Of a stretch of DNA of 64,000 bases, positions 55,590-63,273 are shown one piece after another. The stretch is taken from the NCBI GenBank assembly GCA_016719105.1, contig JADKAQ010000002.1:124001-188000 (forward strand), in the 5' to 3' direction. Below the pieces are notes generated by a model. The model was given only the letters and a program-made list of their open reading frames with translations, was not told the origin of the DNA and searched no databases. The stretch comes from Gemmatimonadota bacterium (GTDB lineage Bacteria > Gemmatimonadota > Gemmatimonadetes > Gemmatimonadales > Gemmatimonadaceae). The number at the start of each line of letters is the position of its first letter. Position 1 is the stretch's first letter. The position numbers were made by a program, and so were the translations under genes.

Positions 55590-57342
55590 GTGACTTGTCC
55601 CGGACGAGAACGACGATAGCTCCACCCCCGACACTCCCCGGAAACACCGCGGCAGTGTCGTAGCGGCCACGCAACCATTCGGCCACGTCGGCCTGCCGCG
55701 CCTCGAACAACACCGGGAAGGTGACCACCACCCAGGTGCGCGCGTGCGCGGCTTCCACTTGCTGCAATTCCTCCACCCGCTCCAGCGAATCGGCGGCGAC
55801 GCCGAGGTAGTGCCGGATCGGTTCGTTCGTCACGCCTAACGTCACCACCGCGTCCCCGGGCACCGACCGCTGCCGCAGGAAGTCCGCCGCGGCCGTGAAA
55901 TCCTGCTTGGGCCCCCAGGCGCGCGGGACCGTGAAGGCACTGGCCACGACCACCGCCGATGCCCCGGCGATGGCCACGCGACGCGCCAGCGGCATCGCCT
56001 CGCGACGCACCGCCGACGCCCCCCACCCCACCAGCGCGAAGCCGCCGCGCATGGCCAACAGCACCGCAAACCCCGCGGCAAAGAAGAAGAAGCGGGGCCA
56101 CAAGTTGTGCTTGGTCGCCATCATCACCCCGATCGTCGAGACCATCGGCATGATCATGAGCGCCAGGAGCAGCCGCTGTGCCTTGAGCAGCGAGAGCACG
56201 CCGGCCGCCAGGACGACGAGCGCCAGGACCACGGCGACCATCCCCCCCGGGACCCCCGCCGCCAGTCGCGCCATCAACTCGGTCACGAACCAGAGCGGGT
56301 TCTTCCACACGATGGACGCGGGAGCCGCCCCCTCCGCCACGGGAACGGTCGGCGGGGCGTTCAGGATCGCGTCCGGAAGCTGGGGGAGGACCGGTGAATA
56401 CAGGAGAATCGAGACCAGCGCGGCTAGCCCGATCGCCGCCAGTCCGGGAACGACCACGTCGCGCGTGGCATCGCCCCGCTCGGTGCCCGGCGTGGACGGG
56501 GCGCCAACCAGGCGGGGCGCGACGAGCAGGAGGAGCAGGATCACCGCATGCCCCACCGCGATCAGCGCCCCCGTCAGGTGCACCCAGGTGGCCAGCCCCA
56601 TGCTCAGGGCGTAGACCCAGGCCAGCTGACGGACGCTCCCCTCGCGTCGCACCAGGCGCAGCAGCGCCTCGGTCGCGACCAGCGAGAGCGCCAGGAGGCC
56701 GGTATAACCGCGCGCATTCTGCGAGAACCAGACATGGTGCATCGAGCAGGTCAGGAGCGCGGCGCCGAGCAGCGCCTCCTCCCGCGAGACGACGCGGCGC
56801 GCAAGTCGGTAGAACGCCGCGACGCTCGCCACCCCGAGCAGCACCGCCGGCAGGCGCAAGGCGCTCGGGGTGTCGCCGAACAGCGCAATCGACCCCTGTG
56901 CCATCAGCGTGTACAACGGATGCTGGTTCTGCGAGTCGTACACCACGAACGTCTCCAGCATCGGGCGCCGGACGTAGGTGAGCAGGGTCGAGATCTCGTC
57001 GATCCAGAGCCCGCCGTCGAGGTGTACGAGGCGCAGCGCCAGCGCGACGATCAGCACTGCCGCGAGCGCCACGCGCTCGACGCCATCCCAGGGTGCCGTC
57101 AGCGTCGCCTGCGCGGGATGACGTGCGTTGAACCACGAGGTGAGGCGATCGACGACGACCACGCCGATGCCGAACAGCACCAGGGCCCCCTTGAGGCTCC
57201 AGGCGCCCAACCGCAAATGCTCCGCGGTCGGCTCAGGGGCGAGCCCCTCGAGCGACCCCGGGACGACAAGCGCCGCGACCGCCGCGGCGGCGAGAACCCA
57301 CCAGGCGATCGACGGACGCGAGGAGATCCGCGCGCCGCTCAC
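55582..57342 (-). CDS. GT39-like membrane glycosyltransferase
   Basis: 586 residues from GTG 57342, which overlaps the dehydratase stop (GTGA). About twelve helices. The first periplasmic loop has LDGGLWIDEISTLLTYVRRP with the Asp-Glu pair of GT39/ArnT enzymes, then QHPLYTLMAQGSIALFG, also typical. FSQNARGYTGLLALSL is a further family segment. It uses a lipid-phosphate sugar at the periplasmic face. Located between CDP-sugar synthesis and the donor-making GT2, so it may attach the C-methyl deoxyhexose or another sugar. Confidence 0.85.
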   Translation of the reverse strand: MSGARISSRPSIAWWVLAAAAVAALVVPGSLEGLAPEPTAEHLRLGAWSLKGALVLFGIGVVVVDRLTSWFNARHPAQATLTAPWDGVERVALAAVLIVALALRLVHLDGGLWIDEISTLLTYVRRPMLETFVVYDSQNQHPLYTLMAQGSIALFGDTPSALRLPAVLLGVASVAAFYRLARRVVSREEALLGAALLTCSMHHVWFSQNARGYTGLLALSLVATEALLRLVRREGSVRQLAWVYALSMGLATWVHLTGALIAVGHAVILLLLLVAPRLVGAPSTPGTERGDATRDVVVPGLAAIGLAALVSILLYSPVLPQLPDAILNAPPTVPVAEGAAPASIVWKNPLWFVTELMARLAAGVPGGMVAVVLALVVLAAGVLSLLKAQRLLLALMIMPMVSTIGVMMATKHNLWPRFFFFAAGFAVLLAMRGGFALVGWGASAVRREAMPLARRVAIAGASAVVVASAFTVPRAWGPKQDFTAAADFLRQRSVPGDAVVTLGVTNEPIRHYLGVAADSLERVEELQQVEAAHARTWVVVTFPVLFEARQADVAEWLRGRYDTAAVFPGSVGGGAIVVLVRDKSRA

Positions 57343-58322
57343 GTCTCCCGACGCTGGAAGTAGTCGCGGTACCAGGCCACGGTCTCGCGCAAGGCATCGT
57401 CGAGCGTCCAGTTGGGCGCCCACTGCATGCGCGCGCGCGCCTTGGCACAGTCGAGGTACTGCCGCGAGATCTCGTTGGACGCCTGGTTGAGGATCGTCAG
57501 CTGCAGGTCCTCACGCCCCATGATGCGCAGGATCTCGCCCGCCATCTGCGTCACCGACAGCGGCGTCTCCGTCCCGAAGTTGAACGCCTCGCCGATGAAG
57601 CCGTCTTCGGGCACCCGCTCGGCGAGCGCGAGATACGCCTGCACCGCATCGCGCACGAAGAAGTAGTCGCGCACGAAGGTCCCGTCGCTGCGGATCACCG
57701 GCGAGTCGCCCTTGAGCACCGCGCGAATCGTCCCCGGAATGAGGCGATTGAAGTTGAGGTCACCGCCACCGTACAGGTTCCCGCAGCGCGTGACCGCGAC
57801 CGGCAGCCGGTACGAGTGGAAGTACGACAGCGTGATCAGGTCGGCGCACGACTTGGAGACGTCGTACGGGTAGCGCCCGATGAGCGGCGCATCTTCGGTG
57901 TAGGGGAGCACCGGGTGCTCGCCATACGCCTTGTCGCTCGATGCCACGATGACGCGCTGCACGCGCCCCGCCATCTGGCGCGCCGCCTCAAGCAGGACCC
58001 ACGTCCCCTTGATGTTGGCCTCGAAGGTCGACAACGGCGACCGCGAGGCGGTCCCCACGATCGTCTGCGCACCGAGGTGGAACACCGTGTCGATTTCGTA
58101 CTCGTTGAGCGCGCGCAGCGTCGTCTCGTAGTCTTCGAGCTCGCCACGTACCACGCGGCACTTGCCCAGCGTCCCCGAGGTCACCGCTTCGCTATCGGCC
58201 ACCCAGTCGCGCACGAGGCACACGACCGACGCCTTGCGGCGCAGCAGTTCGGCGACGAGGTGCGAGCCCAACAATCCCGTGGCGCCGGTCACGAGGACGC
58301 GGCGTTCGTTCCAGAAGGTCAT
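57339..58322 (-). CDS. rfbG: CDP-glucose 4,6-dehydratase
   Basis: 327 residues. GATGLLGSHLV binds NAD; ASSDKAYG and YDVSKSCADLI contain the Ser-Asp-Lys and YxxxK catalytic residues that mark the CDP-glucose 4,6-dehydratase group, and RCGNLYGGGDLNFNRLIPG is highly characteristic. It converts CDP-D-glucose to CDP-4-keto-6-deoxyglucose. The ATG overlaps the cytidylyltransferase stop by four bases. At 327 residues it is a little shorter than many RfbG proteins (about 355). Confidence 0.9.
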   Translation of the reverse strand: MTFWNERRVLVTGATGLLGSHLVAELLRRKASVVCLVRDWVADSEAVTSGTLGKCRVVRGELEDYETTLRALNEYEIDTVFHLGAQTIVGTASRSPLSTFEANIKGTWVLLEAARQMAGRVQRVIVASSDKAYGEHPVLPYTEDAPLIGRYPYDVSKSCADLITLSYFHSYRLPVAVTRCGNLYGGGDLNFNRLIPGTIRAVLKGDSPVIRSDGTFVRDYFFVRDAVQAYLALAERVPEDGFIGEAFNFGTETPLSVTQMAGEILRIMGREDLQLTILNQASNEISRQYLDCAKARARMQWAPNWTLDDALRETVAWYRDYFQRRET

Positions 58323-59089
58323 GTCCAGTTCTTCCAGGGCGCGTGGCCGCTGGCCCAGAGTGATTCCAGCAGGTCGCGCTCGCGCACCGTGTCCATCGGC
58401 TGGAAGAAGCCGTCGTGCTTGAACGCCATGAGCTCACCGTCGCCCGCCAGCCGCTCGAGCGGCTCGCGTTCGAGGATCGTCTCATCGTCGCCGAGGTAGT
58501 CGAGCACCTTCGGTTCGAAGATGAAGAAGCCGCCGTTGATCCACCCGCCCTCGGCCTGCGGCTTCTCGGTGAAGGCGTGCACCTGGTCGCCATCGAGCGA
58601 GAGTCCGCCGAAGCGTGCCGGCGGACGCACCGCCGTGACCGTCGCCAGCTTGCCATGGCGCTTGTGGAAGGCGAGCAGCGCCGCGAGGTCGACGTCCGAG
58701 AGCCCGTCGCCGTACGTGCAGAAGAACGCTCCCTCGTGCAGGAACCGTTGCAGCCGACGGACGCGGCCGCCGGTCATCGTCTCCAGCCCCGTGTCGACCA
58801 GCCCCACCTTCCAGTCCAGGCGCGACCCGTTCACCACGTCCAGCGAACCGTCGCGCAGGTCGACGAAGAAGTCGCTCTCGCGCAGCGCGAAGTCGCGGAA
58901 GTACTGCTTGATGTACTCGCCCTTGTAGCCGCACGCCACGAGGAAGTCCTTGTGCCCGTGCGAGGCAAAGAAGTGCATCAGGTGCCAGAGGATCGGCCGC
59001 CCGCCAATCTCCACCATCGGCTTCGGGCGCGTGGACGTTTCCTCTGCCAGTCTCGTCCCCTTCCCGCCAGCGAGAATCACGACACGCAT
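58319..59089 (-). CDS. rfbF: Glucose-1-phosphate cytidylyltransferase
   Basis: 256 residues with the full family pattern: VVILAGGKGTRLAEETSTRP (nucleotide-binding loop), KPMVEIGGRPILWHLM, TYGDGLSDVDL (metal-binding Asp), GGWINGGFFIFEP and FKHDGFFQPMDTVRE. It makes CDP-glucose from CTP and glucose-1-phosphate, committing carbon to CDP-6-deoxyhexoses. Length matches RfbF (about 257). It starts four bases after the methyltransferase stop. Confidence 0.95.
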   Translation of the reverse strand: MRVVILAGGKGTRLAEETSTRPKPMVEIGGRPILWHLMHFFASHGHKDFLVACGYKGEYIKQYFRDFALRESDFFVDLRDGSLDVVNGSRLDWKVGLVDTGLETMTGGRVRRLQRFLHEGAFFCTYGDGLSDVDLAALLAFHKRHGKLATVTAVRPPARFGGLSLDGDQVHAFTEKPQAEGGWINGGFFIFEPKVLDYLGDDETILEREPLERLAGDGELMAFKHDGFFQPMDTVRERDLLESLWASGHAPWKNWT

Positions 59090-59093
59090 GCGA

Positions 59094-60383
59094 TCAGACG
59101 ATCCGCGGTGTCGGGATCGGGACGATGAAGCGCCCCCCGCGATCCCGGTACGCCTGCTGCTGCTCCATGATCTCGTCGGCGAAGTTCCACGCGAGGATCA
59201 GGACGTAGTCGGGGGACCGCTCCAGCAACGTCTTCGCGTCGAGCACCGGAATGTGCATCCCCGGCGTGTACGTCCCGACCTTGAGCGGATTCCGGTCCAC
59301 CGTATAGGGAACGAGCGTCGGGTCGATGCCGCAGTAGTTCAGCATCGTGTTCCCCTTCGCGGGGGCGCCGTACCCGGCCACCACCTTTCCGCGACCGTGC
59401 AGCTCCTCCAGCATCATGCGCAATGCGCGACGGTGCTCCGAGGCGCGGCGGGCGAACCCCTCCCACGCCGTCAGCGTCGACAAGCCGTTCGACGCCTCCT
59501 CTGCCATCATCTCCAGCGCGCGTGCCCCGTGCGTGCTCCGCTTCCGGAACCAGACCCGGATCGAGCCACCGTGCACCCGGACCTCTTGCACGTCATCCAC
59601 GGCCAGCCCCACCGTCTCGGCCAGATGCGCGAGCGAGGTCACCGAGAAGTAGCACAGGTGCTCGTGATAGATCGTGTCGTACTCGGTCCCCAGCAGCATC
59701 TCGCGCGCATACGGAACCTCGACGATCACCGCGCCGTCGTCATCGATCAGCGTCGCAGCGCCCCGCAGGAAGCCCTGCGTATCGTCCACATGGGCGAGCA
59801 CGTTGTTGCCGATCACCGCGCGCGCCTTGCCATGCGAGGCGCGCAGCTCCGATCCCGCGCGCTCATCAAAGAAGCGGTTGACCGTCGGAATCCCGCGCGA
59901 TTCGGCGAGCGCCGCGATGTTGCGCGCCGGCTCGACGCCGAGGATCCGTCCGCCGAACTCCTTGAAGCAGCCCAACAACGATCCGTCGTTGCTCGCGACC
60001 TCGACGACCAGGTCCTCACGGCCGAGCTGCAATCGGTCGTGCACGGTGCGCGCGTACTCCTTGTTGTGCGCCGCGATCGTCGACGAGGTCCCCGTCACAT
60101 AGATGTACTCGGCAAAGAGCACTTCGGGGTCGATCACGTCGGCCAGCTGCACCAGCGAGCACGTCGTGCAGAAATAGAGGTCGAGCGGGAATCGCGCCTC
60201 CTGCGAGGCGTCGGTCGGAGCGCGCAGGAACGCATTGGCCAGCGGTTGCGCCCCCAGCGACAGGACTCGGTGCAGGGTCGACTGGCTGCACGCGCGGCAG
60301 GTCGCGCGCAGGTGATGGACACTATGTCCCCTACCGTCGGTGGCCTGCCAGCGGCTCGGCGCCGGTGTGGGCGAGAGCGTCAT
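59094..60383 (-). CDS. SAM-dependent sugar C-methyltransferase
   Basis: 429 residues from ATG 60383; a 54-residue upstream extension is rejected because the zinc domain starts right after this Met. The N-terminus has a zinc-finger-like CRAC and CTTC pair, followed by the SAM-binding VVEVASNDGSLL and later VGYGAPAKGNTMLNY-type C-terminal domain (GYGAPAKGN). This three-part layout (zinc binding, Methyltransf, C-terminal Methyltransf_14) is that of NDP-hexose 3-C-methyltransferases such as TylC3. Acting on the CDP-4-keto-6-deoxyhexose from RfbG it would create a branched sugar. First gene of the 13-gene minus-strand run. Confidence 0.88.
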   Translation of the reverse strand: MTLSPTPAPSRWQATDGRGHSVHHLRATCRACSQSTLHRVLSLGAQPLANAFLRAPTDASQEARFPLDLYFCTTCSLVQLADVIDPEVLFAEYIYVTGTSSTIAAHNKEYARTVHDRLQLGREDLVVEVASNDGSLLGCFKEFGGRILGVEPARNIAALAESRGIPTVNRFFDERAGSELRASHGKARAVIGNNVLAHVDDTQGFLRGAATLIDDDGAVIVEVPYAREMLLGTEYDTIYHEHLCYFSVTSLAHLAETVGLAVDDVQEVRVHGGSIRVWFRKRSTHGARALEMMAEEASNGLSTLTAWEGFARRASEHRRALRMMLEELHGRGKVVAGYGAPAKGNTMLNYCGIDPTLVPYTVDRNPLKVGTYTPGMHIPVLDAKTLLERSPDYVLILAWNFADEIMEQQQAYRDRGGRFIVPIPTPRIV

Positions 60384-61036
60384 CGCCGGAATCCCTCGGC
60401 CGACGCGAGCGCGCACGCTCCGGAAATCGGCTTGGGCGAGCGCGAATTGGGGCGTCGGAGCAACATGGGCATCGATGAGAACACGGAACGGAGCGGGGGA
60501 GCAGGCGCGACCGGCACGACCGGAGGGTGTTCGACGAACCGACACGCGCGACTTCAGTGACGCATCGACACATCAGCAAGGCCGGTGCCGGGGGAGGGGG
60601 GTGAAAGTTCCCCCCTCTCATCAGCCCGACCGTCGACGCCAGTTCCGGTCCCCTGAGACGGTCCTGCTCGGCTAGGGGTAAATAATTGAGGTGTGGCGCG
60701 ATCACCACATCAGCCGTCGCACGCGCATCGCCCATCCACCCGCGAATTCGGTCAAAATGGGACTGCCGGAGCCCCCATCCGCCCCCGGCAACGGCCGAGG
60801 CTGGCCAATTCATGCAGAGGAATTCGGCTTTTGGCCCGATGAGCTGCAACGAGGAGATCCGAAATCAGTGGCCGGATTCTCGCCATGGTCGGGGATGTCG
60901 CCGAGCCAAGCGGCAAGAAGTTTCGTGGCCGGGCATTTGCTTAACGACCCACGCCAGCGCTACTGCGCATCCGTCGGGCGATGGGTGGCGCAGCGGATGG
61001 AGCGGCGTTCGAACGCACCACAAGGAGATCGAACTG
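60384..61036. other. 653-base divergent regulatory region
   Basis: Separates the long minus-strand operon from the plus-strand GT2 operon and should contain both promoters. It is locally less GC-rich around TAAATAATTG (about 60678-60687), a candidate -10/UP-type element for the plus strand. Open frames here lack family features and are probably chance. No known riboswitch consensus was recognised. Confidence 0.45.
60592..60619 (-). promoter_or_regulatory. Strong G/C hairpin upstream of the minus-strand operon
   Basis: GAGGGGGG pairs with CCCCCCTC around TGAAAGTT, about 210 bases upstream of the methyltransferase ATG. Without a U tract it could be an attenuator, an mRNA-stabilising 5' structure or a terminator remnant. 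Confidence 0.4.
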
Positions 61037-61837
61037 ATGGCGGTCTATCAGATTGACGAAGTCGGAGGGTGGGACCGAAATCTGCTCGTCGACGTCGTGA
61101 TCCCGGTGTTGAACGAGGCCCACGTTCTGGGAAAGAGCGTTGCGACCGTGCGGCAGTTCCTGAGCGAGTCGCTGCCCTGCCGCTGGCGTGTCGTGGTCGT
61201 GGACAATGGCTCGACCGACGGCACCGACCGTGTGGCCAAGGACCTGGCGGCCGCGCACGACGACGTTCGCTTCCTCCAGCTGCCGCAGCGCGGTCGCGGT
61301 CGCGCCCTGCGCCAGTCGTGGAGCCAGAGCGATGCCGACGTCATGTGCTATACCGACGTTGACCTCTCGACCGAGCTGGCCGCCCTCCCCAAGATGGTGC
61401 ATTCCATCGTGGTCGACGGCTACGATCTGGCCACCGGATCGCGCCTCCTCCCGGACTCTCGCACGACGCGCTCGTTCAAGCGCGAGTTCATTTCCCGCAG
61501 CTACAACCTCTTCATCAAGGCGGTGCTGTGGACGTCGTTCAGCGACGCGCAGTGCGGCTTCAAGGCGATCAGCCGCGCGGCGATGGCCGACTTGATCCCG
61601 CAGGTCGAGGATCAGGGGTGGTTCTTCGACACCGAACTGCTCGTCCTCGCCGAGAAGCGGGGCTATACCATTGCCGACATCCCGGTGCAGTGGCTCGAGG
61701 ACGACGACAGTCGCGTGAAGATCGTCAAGACGGCATGGGACGACATCAAGGGGGTCGGCCGCGTGCGCCTCAAGCTGTGGAAGGAGATGTTCTCTCCCGG
61801 CGCCGCGACTGCGCGCGCCGTCCCCAGGCGTCCCTGA
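61037..61837 (+). CDS. Family 2 glycosyltransferase (dolichyl-phosphate glucose/mannose synthase-like)
   Basis: 266 residues from ATG 61037, chosen because AAGGAG lies nine bases upstream and conserved sequence starts there. Motifs: VVIPVLNEAHVLG, VVDNGSTDGTDRV, RGRGRALRQSW and CYTDVDLSTELAALP (DxD), then DAQCGFKAISRAAM and WFFDTELLVLAEKRG, as in DPM/DPG synthases. No membrane helix. It probably forms a polyprenyl-phosphate hexose. Starts a plus-strand operon with an epimerase, a small membrane protein and an oxidoreductase. Confidence 0.88.
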   Translation: MAVYQIDEVGGWDRNLLVDVVIPVLNEAHVLGKSVATVRQFLSESLPCRWRVVVVDNGSTDGTDRVAKDLAAAHDDVRFLQLPQRGRGRALRQSWSQSDADVMCYTDVDLSTELAALPKMVHSIVVDGYDLATGSRLLPDSRTTRSFKREFISRSYNLFIKAVLWTSFSDAQCGFKAISRAAMADLIPQVEDQGWFFDTELLVLAEKRGYTIADIPVQWLEDDDSRVKIVKTAWDDIKGVGRVRLKLWKEMFSPGAATARAVPRRP

Positions 61838-61850
61838 TCTCCGACCGTCC

Positions 61851-62780
61851 ATGATGGCGGGTACGCTGCCGCCGGTCGTCCTCACCGGGGCGACCGGCCT
61901 GCTCGGCCGTCGGGTCCTTCGACAGCTCGCGCGCCTTGCGGCCCCGTCGGTCCACGCCGTCGGACGCCATCCGGAATCGCTCGCCAACACCCCTGACTGG
62001 CGCCCGGAGTGGCGTGCCGTCTCCTGCGACCTCGCGCACGAAGGTCTTCCCGCCGGGCTGCTGACGCGTCGATCGGTGGTGCTGCACCTCGCCGCCGCGA
62101 CCGGCAAGGCGTCGCCCCAGCAGATGCGCGAGGTGAATGTCGAAGGGACGCGCCGCGTTCTGGCGGCGGCCAAGGCGGCCGGCGCTGCGCACTTCATCTT
62201 CGTCAGCTCGATCGCCGCCTCGTTCCGCGATCAACGCTGGTACCATTATGCGCACGCCAAGCGCGAGGCCGAAGCGCTGGTGACGGCGAGCGGAATTCCG
62301 TGTTCGATCGTCAGGCCCACGATGATCTTCGGTCCCGAAAGTCCCATCGAACGCGCCCTCACCGGTCTCGCAACCGGTGGCGCTCCGATCGTGCTCGGGA
62401 GCGGCGAGGTGCAGGTGCAGCCGATCCACGTCGACGATCTCGCGACCTTCCTCGTGGCCTTGGCCGCCGATCTCCCTGTCGGGTCGTCGCCCATGGAGGT
62501 GGGCGGGGGCGATCGACTCACCATGCGCGCACTCCTCGCGCGCGTCCGAAGTGCGCGCGGCCTGCCGCCGCGCACGCCGTTCTCGGTCCCGCTCGGAATG
62601 CTGCGCCAGCTGCTCGGCGCCGTGGAGCCCGTTGTGGGTTCCCGCCTCCCGGTGTCCGCAGGACAGCTCGCCTCCTTTGTGAACGACGCGACGGCGGCGG
62701 CGCATCCCACCGTGTCGCGACTGCTTCCCGATCCGCTCGGCGTCGACGCGATGCTCGCCCTTACGGGGGCCCGTGCCTGA
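61851..62780 (+). CDS. NAD(P)-dependent epimerase/dehydratase
   Basis: 309 residues starting MMAGTLPPVVLTGATGLLG; ATG 61851 or 61854. GATGLLGRR is the nucleotide-binding loop; HLAAATGK, FVSSIAASF and YAHAKREAE (YxxxK) are the active-site region of extended SDRs. VQPIHVDDLATFLV is the substrate-domain signature. It could reduce or epimerise a nucleotide sugar or, as in arabinan pathways, a polyprenyl-linked sugar together with the oxidoreductase two genes on. Thirteen bases after the GT2 stop. Confidence 0.8.
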   Translation: MMAGTLPPVVLTGATGLLGRRVLRQLARLAAPSVHAVGRHPESLANTPDWRPEWRAVSCDLAHEGLPAGLLTRRSVVLHLAAATGKASPQQMREVNVEGTRRVLAAAKAAGAAHFIFVSSIAASFRDQRWYHYAHAKREAEALVTASGIPCSIVRPTMIFGPESPIERALTGLATGGAPIVLGSGEVQVQPIHVDDLATFLVALAADLPVGSSPMEVGGGDRLTMRALLARVRSARGLPPRTPFSVPLGMLRQLLGAVEPVVGSRLPVSAGQLASFVNDATAAAHPTVSRLLPDPLGVDAMLALTGARA

Positions 62781-63273
62781 TCCAGGGGCGCGCGACGACC
62801 GCAGGCCCCCTGAGGGCGCGCTCGACGGCGAGCATGAGCGCACGCTCGCGCGTGAGTTCGGCGTCTTCGCCCGCTACCTCGGCGCACCGTCGGACGACCG
62901 GCGGTTGGCCGAGGCATACGTGCGGTGCCATGCCTCGCTGTCGTCGGCCCCCGACGACCGATTCGACGCCTGGCTGCTCGCGTTGGCGCAGGGAGGGGCG
63001 CTGCGTTGCGCGCTCGCGGACTGCTACGCCCGACGCACGCGCCCGTTTGGCGTGTTGCGCCGCAAGCTCGTGCTCGCGCTGGCCGTGCTCGAATCGATGC
63101 CCCAGACACACGCCGCCTTCGACACCGCCGTTGCGTCGAGCGCCGTTGCGGCGTGGGTTTCACTGGTCGCGTTAGGTGTTCGGTGGGGAGTGACCTCCGT
63201 GGCCGCTGTTTTGGTCATCCTCCCGGTCCACCTGACGCTCGCGCGTTCTCCGGCCACGTCGCGACATGGCTAG
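62773..63273 (+). CDS. Small membrane protein of unknown function
   Basis: 166 residues from GTG 62773, overlapping the epimerase stop by eight bases and overlapped by the next gene by eight. The first 95 residues are charged and helical (LAREFGVFARYLGAP, DRFDAWLLALAQGG); a hydrophobic segment near 124-158 (AVAAWVSLVALGVRWGV…VAAVLVILPVHLTL) is probably one or two membrane helices. No family recognised. Tight overlaps at both ends support it as a real operon member. Confidence 0.6.
   Translation: MPDPGARDDRRPPEGALDGEHERTLAREFGVFARYLGAPSDDRRLAEAYVRCHASLSSAPDDRFDAWLLALAQGGALRCALADCYARRTRPFGVLRRKLVLALAVLESMPQTHAAFDTAVASSAVAAWVSLVALGVRWGVTSVAAVLVILPVHLTLARSPATSRHG

Noticed and set aside
60686..61036. 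Upstream extension of the GT2 gene at 61037 and a second overlapping frame (60691-61056)
   Set aside because: No GT2 or other family sequence before ATG 61037, which has an ideal Shine-Dalgarno; the extension covers the probable promoter region.
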